Below are positions 56,601 through 64,000 of a DNA stretch of 64,000 bases, piece after piece. Made by a program: the position numbers and the translations under genes. The notes below the pieces were generated by a model that ran no database searches, had not been told where the DNA came from, and worked only from the letters and a program-made list of their open reading frames with translations. This DNA is from Kuschelorhynchus macadamiae (taxonomy: Eukaryota > Arthropoda > Insecta > Coleoptera > Curculionidae), in contig JAUTXW010000326.1 in NCBI GenBank assembly GCA_030620095.1, positions 1,519,501-1,583,500 of the forward strand. Reading direction: 5' to 3'. Numbering within the stretch: the stretch's first letter is position 1; every line of letters starts with the position of its first letter.

Positions 56601-57400
56601 AATAGTTGTTATATAAATAAATCGGTACCCAATAAGCACCACGTTAGGAGCATTTACCGTTGGTCATAACAGAAAAATGCGTATAGAAAACTAGCAATGA
56701 ATGAATAAAGAAATTATTGCAAAAATGGTTTTGCTAAATAAATTTAAAATTACCGCCGATGTCCAGAAACAACTTCAGCAATTTTTAATGTAGTCTGCAG
56801 AGTTGATATTCTCCTCATAGATGGCGGAACCAGTATCGAATTTATGCATAGGGCAACAAAATTTTATGATTTTTTTATATTGGATTTTCGGAGATACATA
56901 CATGTACCAAATTTCGAGTCAAATAAATTTTGCAAAAGGGAAAAAAAACTTAACAGACTGGGACTTCCAAAAAGTTTAACAGTATTACTCTCAATGAAAG
57001 CGAAATATCCTCTGGATAAATGGCGGATCTCGGACTATCTGGAATTTTTATCTAAAGAAAATAAGTAGAAAAGCCAAATTATGCCCCCAAGCTCTTAACA
57101 AAATCTGTTGGAACTCATGGGAAAGTCAAAAAATCATCTTCATTGTTCATAGATTAAGATTTTATTGTTTTATAAATTCCATTATGCTACCAATGAAGTT
57201 CGGAAAAGTATCTAAGCTTTATCCGTACTTACAAAATCTTATCAATAATAACAATGCACTAGAGGTGTCTCTAAAAGGGCTGGATTTGCTTCCATTAACG
57301 ATCTGTTAAAAAATAATGTTTTTATTGGATTTCCCTGTTTACACATTTAAAAAAGTATCATTCATCTAGTGTGCTTGGCATGCAAGAGAAACAAACATGT
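56601..57400. other. Unidentified frame and AT-rich sequence
   Basis: A 74-codon plus-strand frame at 56844-57068 contains LPKSLTVLLSMKAKYPLDKW and a final SDYLEFLSKENK. It looks more protein-like than most chance frames and may be a fragment of a retroelement protein, but I do not recognise the family. Confidence 0.3.
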
Positions 57401-57478
57401 CAAACGTGACAAGTTATCATTCAGAAGGTAGTATGTTTTAAACTTGCTTTCTTGTCCATGTTTGATTTTCTTTTAATA

Positions 57479-58380
<902 letters not shown>

Positions 58381-58400
58381 GAGTGACAGTTGTCACTCAA

Positions 58401-59225
58401 TAATAAATTAATTTACAATTAATTAAAATAAAACTTAGTCTTAGATTTTTTATCAAAAACATACACGGATAAAAAACCGTATATTTCTAATAAAAATAAA
58501 GATGCAAAGATGAATAAAATACCGATAAAGGATGCAGTATAACGAGACTTTTGCGAGGGACTGCTAACATACTATTTTTTTCTACAGGGTGTTTTGAATC
58601 CTTGAGGAAAAACCATTAATACATATAGCAGTACATCAGCGAAACAATATTATAAGAAACTTCAATATCTTAGAGTGATTTCTGAAATATTCGCCTACAA
58701 TACAAAAAAAGACCATGGAAATCGGCGGAGCGGTTCGGAAAATATCAATCATTAAACTTTTACCCATTTAAAATAAAATAAAAATACTTTAGAACCAAAG
58801 CTATTTATAGAGACGATAAATTCGTCCTATCTACTTTTAATGATTTGTAATCCTAAATCAGCACATATCCATTTGTATCATTGTATTTTTGATTTAATGT
58901 AATATTTAGTAAATAATATGTTCTTCATCATAAACATTCATTGTATAATTTTAATTAAAATAAATTAGGGAAAATGAAATAAAAACCAATTAATTTCTAT
59001 TCTAAATAATATAAAAACCGGTAAATTCGTCTATATGCGGAACTTCCCTCTTTGCAAATTCTACCATACAAATTAAACAGTTTATGGATGTATAGAGTTA
59101 ACTCATAATATCTTAATACATAGTACTTATTTTGTTTTTATTTTATTTTATACGATAAGAAAGGCTTTATTATTAAAAATCTTTGGTTTAAATGGCTTTA
59201 CCTATTTTCACCAAACGACCTGAAA
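58401..59225. other. No gene recognised
   Basis: Contains 'ctacagggtgttttgaatcc' near 58583, the complement-orientation version of the 'caccctgta' ends. 59020-59090 resembles 46880-46960. Otherwise nothing supported. Confidence 0.4.
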
Positions 59226-59420
59226 TTAATGAAACTTTTTTTTTATTAAAACAAATGAAATTTATAACAATTTATATAATATGAGTAAAGTTATTAACAA
59301 ATACCTTTATGAATATAAAAAATGTGTGTTCTGGGTGCTGTAAAATTCGAAAGTTTCAAGTAAAAGCCAATTTACCGAGGTTGTAAATGGTATCCCCAGC
59401 ATACTCAATCCACATCGACA
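59226..59420 (+). repeat. Direct repeat family E, copy 1
   Basis: Matches 59930-60115. Landmarks are 'aatgaaactttttttttatt' against 'aatgaagctttccttttaca', 'agttattaacaaata' against 'agttattagcaaata', 'aaaaatgtgtgttctgggtg' against 'taaaatgtgtaatttgggt', and 'aatttaccga'. Confidence 0.65.
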
Positions 59421-59929
59421 TACAATAAAGAAAACAATTTAAATTTTTAAGCCTTTTCCTTATGATCTCTATTTATTAGAACTTTTTCATCTTCCTCCCC
59501 TTAATTCTAGTATTTCTTGAATTAAGAAAGCAACTGGGTCTTATTACTTTATCGATATGTATTTTCCTTTTCTTTTATCTTCAGCGTTTAGAAAAGGTTG
59601 CACGCGACAACGCCCTCTTACGGAAAAACAGCGGAGAGCTATTTTTCTGCAACCACAACTCGCATTACAGCGTTTAGTGTAGTTGCAAAATATATTAATT
59701 AACAACTGATCAAAAACCGGTGACAAGAGGTTTAGAATGATCTATATTTCTTAATTTCCCACAACCAGTCTTCAGGATTTAACTCTTTATCAAGCTATTC
59801 TTAGACCTGAAGATATAATTTATATTAACGCTATTGTGAGAAACGGAGTGTAGGTAGTAGATGATAAATTTACTGGTTCCGAGCACTTAAAAAAAGTTAA
59901 AGCCCTTCGTACAAAATATGTCTCTTAAT

Positions 59930-60115
59930 GAAGCTTTCCTTTTACAATAAAAAGTAGAATAATATCAATTTAAATAATATGTATAAGTTATTAGCAAATA
60001 AATATACGCAGGTATAAAATGTGTAATTTGGGTTTGGTAGAATTTACTGGGGCTACAACGAACGTGATTAAGGCAAATTTACCGATTTTTCTCATTGAGA
60101 AAATAGCATTTTCAT
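59930..60115 (+). repeat. Direct repeat family E, copy 2
   Basis: See copy 1. The copies are about 700 bases apart in the same orientation and diverged. Confidence 0.65.
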
Positions 60116-60480
60116 CTTAACAATCAACTGGTTAAGCAGTTAAAGTTGCTTGCTGGTATTTCTTAATACGAAAAACTTCTTCCAGTTTGATGTGGTGATA
60201 GAAAAAGAACGCACTTTTTGGACAAAAAATGCAGATATTGCAAAAACAATTGATACATTCAAAATTCTCCACAGAAATTCAGCCTGGTCTGAATTTTTTC
60301 GAAGTTAAAACCTAATTTTATTGGGCTAACTTTGGATTTACCATGAAACCATCCTGAATACTTCACTGAAATAATCACTTCAATTGGACAAACATTTCGA
60401 GAGTAATTGGTAGATAAACATTAAACAAATCCTTGTTCCAGTTTTATTGATAACCTTTTTGAAGTTGGTTAAATAAGAAT

Positions 60481-61439
60481 ACATTTGCAGGCTCCGTGGC
60501 TGAGCGTGTAAAAAGGTGGGATATCGATTTGTGGTTTCTTGCGCATGCTGTACTCTTCGTAATAATACCCGCTACTCCTGAGGTCTTCTTTTGCGCTTAA
60601 CTTAATTTTTACCTGTAAAATTTATAGACCCTTTGGTGGTCCTTGTAATACAAGGCGCTTTGGGTGCAGGGCACCCTTGACACCCATCTGGTCTAAAGAT
60701 GCCATTACGCTCCCCAGGTATCTAGATCCTTCATCATTACCATTTGTTTGAGACCCTATCTGCGTATTTATGGCTGCAACTCCATGTTGTTCTGCCTAGT
60801 CATCTTACCTGGTTATGTGGGTCATGGATAAGTCGATCATCTATTAATTATCTCTTTGTTCCTGCCTCTTGGGTTTCGCTACCCAGGTGTGAGCAGGAAC
60901 CTTAATCCATGGGATTACGAAAGTCTCAAACATCTCTAACTATCCTGCTCTCCGATTGCCCTTATATCATTCTCGTTGTAAAGAACCCACAGCGCCTTGT
61001 CGTCTGATTTTACACACGATATTAATTTATACTCTTACTAGAAGTCATCACTACTCTTAGTGTTCGCACACTATATACATTCAGGAAAACTGACTTCTTA
61101 TACATGGTGGCAGATCTGCTTCTTTATCTGGATACAAGCGCCTGCTTTGATTTACTTACAGCGCTCGGTTATTTTTATAACAAATGTAAAAAAGAACAAA
61201 CGCAAAGTGACCTCAACAGATAAATTTTCCTTTGTTTCAACTGTATTTATGGGTTCCACCCACCTCACTTCATTCTCCTACAAAGGCAGCTCGTCTTTCT
61301 AATGAATGAAAGCATTTCCTTCATTGGAAACTCGAGTCGAGGTGGACTCACAGATTTCGGAATAACTCTAAAACGCGTCAACATTTCAACCAACCCGTCA
61401 GTTAATGAGCAGGTCGTGAAAGTTAATGCAGATATACAC
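60481..61439. other. GC-richer anonymous block
   Basis: Clearly less AT-rich than its surroundings. 'ggctccgtggctgagcgtgt' at 60490-60509 resembles a tRNA-type A box (tggctgagcgg), but no good B box or cloverleaf follows. A 'gggtgcagggcaccc' self-complementary phrase lies near 60661. Frames such as 61060-61302 carry no motif I recognise. Confidence 0.35.
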
Positions 61440-61610
61440 TTGTTAGTGGCTAGGTCAATGGTTAAAGACTAAAGGTTGCACCGTAACCTGAGAGTTAACA
61501 GCTCGAAAGTGCTGTGCAGGCCAAAGGTCGAATATAGTGTCCGACGACCGGGGAAAGGAGACGTGAACACTTAGAAAGAAAATTATAAAAAGGGTATAAT
61601 TGTAATTACT
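61440..61610 (+). pseudogene. Possible LINE C-terminal fragment
   Basis: The frame through 61485-61560 reads NLRVNSSKVLCRPKVEYSVR and then PGKGDVNT. In Jockey/CR1-type RTs a block of the form 'LYKxLVRPxLEYxxxxWxP...KxDxxxLE' follows the thumb region, and the order and spacing here agree. No other RT block was recognised upstream, so this is a short 3' scrap at best. Confidence 0.4.
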
Positions 61611-63290
61611 AAATTGTCTGGTTTATAAATATGCAAAATGCTTCAATACTAGTTAATTAATTTCAGCACATACATGACTATATGACTTGAAACTTCCGTC
61701 TGTATTTTTTTTACAAAAATGTTATTGTTTAAAGGCTGATTATGGCTCTAAAAGAACATTTTTCTTAATCCATTAATACCTTATAGATTCGTTCATTGAA
61801 GGGCAAAAATTTAAATATTACATTATAATTGTCTGGCTAATCTGCGTAATAATTTTAACGAAACATATTGCTATCACCGTACAATTTTATTAGCGGTTTA
61901 TAAATAAAATGAATGCAAGAATTTGCTTTTCCCGCGAGCAAACAAACTGTGACAATTTTCTCTTCCTAAACCATAACTTTTCCATTAGCCTTACTATAAA
62001 ATCTATCATGTGACGTTTATTTCTTGAACAGATCGTTTTGACCGAGTTATTGCAGAAGGCAGTGAGACTGTATTTCCGTGCATAAACAATTCGTGTACGT
62101 ACAGCTTGTATAGTTTTCGAACATGCAATCCAGTCCGGTTTTTATTTACGGCGTTTTTAAGCAATTAGTATGCACTTGATAAATAATAATTTGTTTGGTG
62201 ATTCTAATTTCCGTCACTACTAGAATATTGCTCCCAAGTGTTAACAGAATTAAATCACGTTTTTCGTAAGAGCGAGTTAATAATATTTTAAAAATAAATT
62301 ATTCTTCAACTTTAATTGCTCCCAACAACTTGAGTAAATTAATGGAAATGACGGATAATGATGAATATAACATAGAAATAGAGAGAAAGTAAAAGCTAAA
62401 ATTTTTTTGAAACGAAACGTTCCTAATAAGATATGGGCTATTGTATTTTTATAAGTACATGGTGTTTCAAAATTTTTTATACTCTGTAAACAATAAAATC
62501 TGTAAAATACAACACATATGCTTAGAATACGTTTGGAGCAAAGTGCTTGAGTTTACTAAAATTTTTAGTTTCCGCATTTTTAGGTTCTACATTGTAATTA
62601 GTGGCGGCTTCTCTTTGAAGACGCGTTACCTGGGTTAAGGGCTGCACCCTTCTGAAAAATGTATAATTGAAATAAACAATCTAAATTCTTATGATTTAAT
62701 AATATTAACAGAAGATTCTGTTCATATTGTAGCAAAAAACAATGCAGTGGCAACATAGCGTATATTACATGCTGTGATATCTCCGATAAGATCCGAAGAA
62801 CATAGTAGGGTTTGCCCCACTCCCATACCGACATCGATATTTTAATGATTTATTTTTCTTGACTTCTTAAGAGGCACTTAAGATAAGTAAAAGTAGCTTT
62901 AGTGACAATATCCATGTAAACTATATTGTGCAAACAAATTTCTATAATTCCTCATTAACAGAAAAAAATTAAAGTTTGCGGGAATTAACTCAAGCTGGTG
63001 TACGAACCGAGAACCTGTCGTTTCACGTTTCTTAAAAAAGATTAATAAAAATATAACTGGATTACTAGGTGAGGTGTAACAACCATATTTTATGTTTTCA
63101 TGTTTTTTTATTTTATAATCGATCCTTGAATGGCCCCTACCTGGATAAGGAGATAAGTAAATTAAATACATTAAGTTTCTGCTAAAACAAGGCAACAAGA
63201 GCCAACTCGCACCATATTAAATCTTGCACATTGTTTGCATTGCTGGGTAAGGTAAACGTTTTATCACAATGGGGTTTTCCTTATAGCAAA
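61611..63290. other. No gene recognised
   Basis: AT-rich. Minus-strand frames at 62598-62834 and 62899-63198 carry no recognisable motif. Confidence 0.4.
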
Positions 63291-64000
63291 GTTATTGTTG
63301 TATATACAGAGTGGCGCATTTTCGATACTTTTAAGGGGTTTCGGCAAAAGTGTAGGTGCTACATAAAAAAATATTGAACATTTTCGAGTTCGATTTTCAA
63401 ATGCCCTTTAACTATGTTTACTTATCATGATCATGGTTAACTCGATTCGTTATTGAGTTACGGGGAGTTTTCGAAAAATTTTTTGAGAGGATATCTCGCT
63501 TATTATTGGTGATAGAAGGAAGAAGTAAATTGCTGCTTTATGTAGTTTTTTACGTAAAATTTAGTGGCGTTTCCTTTTCTCCTATCTATTTCAGGTTTTG
63601 AGATATGACATAAAGTTATGTTTTTTTCAAAGGGACACACCATATATGTATTTTCCTTAATCGATTAGAAGTTAAATTACCTTTTCAACGATACCAAATA
63701 CTTAGTATATGAGTTTTTGCAAAATACTAATTTTTTTATTAAAGATTTTTTTTATATTTTCCAAATAAGTGTGTTTTAAAGAACACAACTAAGTAAATCT
63801 GTTGCTTTGGATACCATTCTCTATTGAACTTCAAATTTTTACTCAAAACTAAACATAAACTTAACTAAAAAACAACATAACACATAATAAACATAAATAA
63901 CAATAAACAATAAACGCAATAAACTTCCAAACCATTAACCCAAAATACAAAAGCGATATATCTAGTACCTAGCAACAAAGTTTAACATATCAACTCTATC
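63291..64000. other. Possible element flank at the window edge
   Basis: Begins with 'atacagagtggcgcattttc' near 63303 and continues with text such as 'tttgagatatgacataaagt' (near 63597), similar in style to the long TIRs of insect DNA transposons. If so, the partner end lies outside the window. The last 170 bases are a low-complexity A/C/T-rich run ('aacataataaacataaataa'). Confidence 0.35.

Noticed and set aside
60490..60560. tRNA gene
   Set aside because: A box only; no cloverleaf, anticodon stem or B box can be drawn.
61060..61302. 80-codon plus-strand frame
   Set aside because: No recognisable motif. The minus strand gives a faint LINE-like phrase, too weak to report.

Overview
The window reads as repeat-dense, AT-rich nuclear DNA of an arthropod, most likely an insect. 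A beetle is a guess only. I found no intact gene of any kind. No rRNA gene, CRISPR array or bacterial-type operon is visible, and no convincing tRNA or host protein-coding exon. Every coding stretch I can name belongs to a decayed transposable element. The lineage call rests on the element mix (Penelope-like, BEL/Pao, Tc1/mariner-type, hAT and non-LTR elements together), on long (TA)n arrays, and on a high-copy dispersed repeat.

Layout. 1-7.2 kb: dispersed repeat (family A), a (TA)n array, a three-unit tandem repeat and two degenerate copies of one non-LTR reverse transcriptase segment (about 3.8-4.8 and 5.8-6.5 kb). 7.3-10 kb: a second non-LTR element with recognisable endonuclease, RT and 3' parts. 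10-11.5 kb: family A and a four-unit tandem repeat. 12.8-13.2 kb: a minus-strand Tc1-like transposase. 14.1-14.6 kb: the 3' part of a Penelope-like element (PLE). 16.9-18.2 kb: an unidentified basic ORF and a minus-strand PLE. 18.2-22.3 kb: a minus-strand BEL/Pao-type LTR element with both LTRs. 23.15-25.1 kb: a minus-strand hAT element of the GTF2IRD2/ZBED type. 25.3-25.6 kb: a third PLE end. 29.7-31.5 kb: a dense minus-strand family A block. 32.6-34.9 kb: a DNA transposon with TIRs of several hundred bases and a probable small intron in its transposase. 38.0 kb: a long hairpin. 38.6-40.4 kb: family A on both strands. 41.9-43.9 kb: a Tc1-type transposase split by a 248-bp hAT-like MITE and followed by an inverted second fragment. 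46.3-46.7 kb: a foldback flanked on both sides by (TA)n. 48.9-49.6 kb: another mariner/Tc1-type transposase. 50.2-52.8 kb: nested inverted and direct repeats. 53.8-54.1 kb: a possible hAT fragment. 57.4-58.4 kb: a Tc1-like transposase split by a 113-bp (TA)n array. 59-64 kb: short duplicated repeats and mostly anonymous sequence.

The pieces do not work together as a pathway. They record successive insertions: BEL/Pao next to or into a PLE, a MITE into a Tc1-type gene, and (TA)n inside another. I see no new biological system. The most unusual structures are the (TA)n-bracketed foldback, the 38-kb hairpin, the intron-bearing long-TIR transposon and the nested inverted repeats at 50-52 kb. All calls come from reading the sequence by eye; identities and boundaries are approximate.
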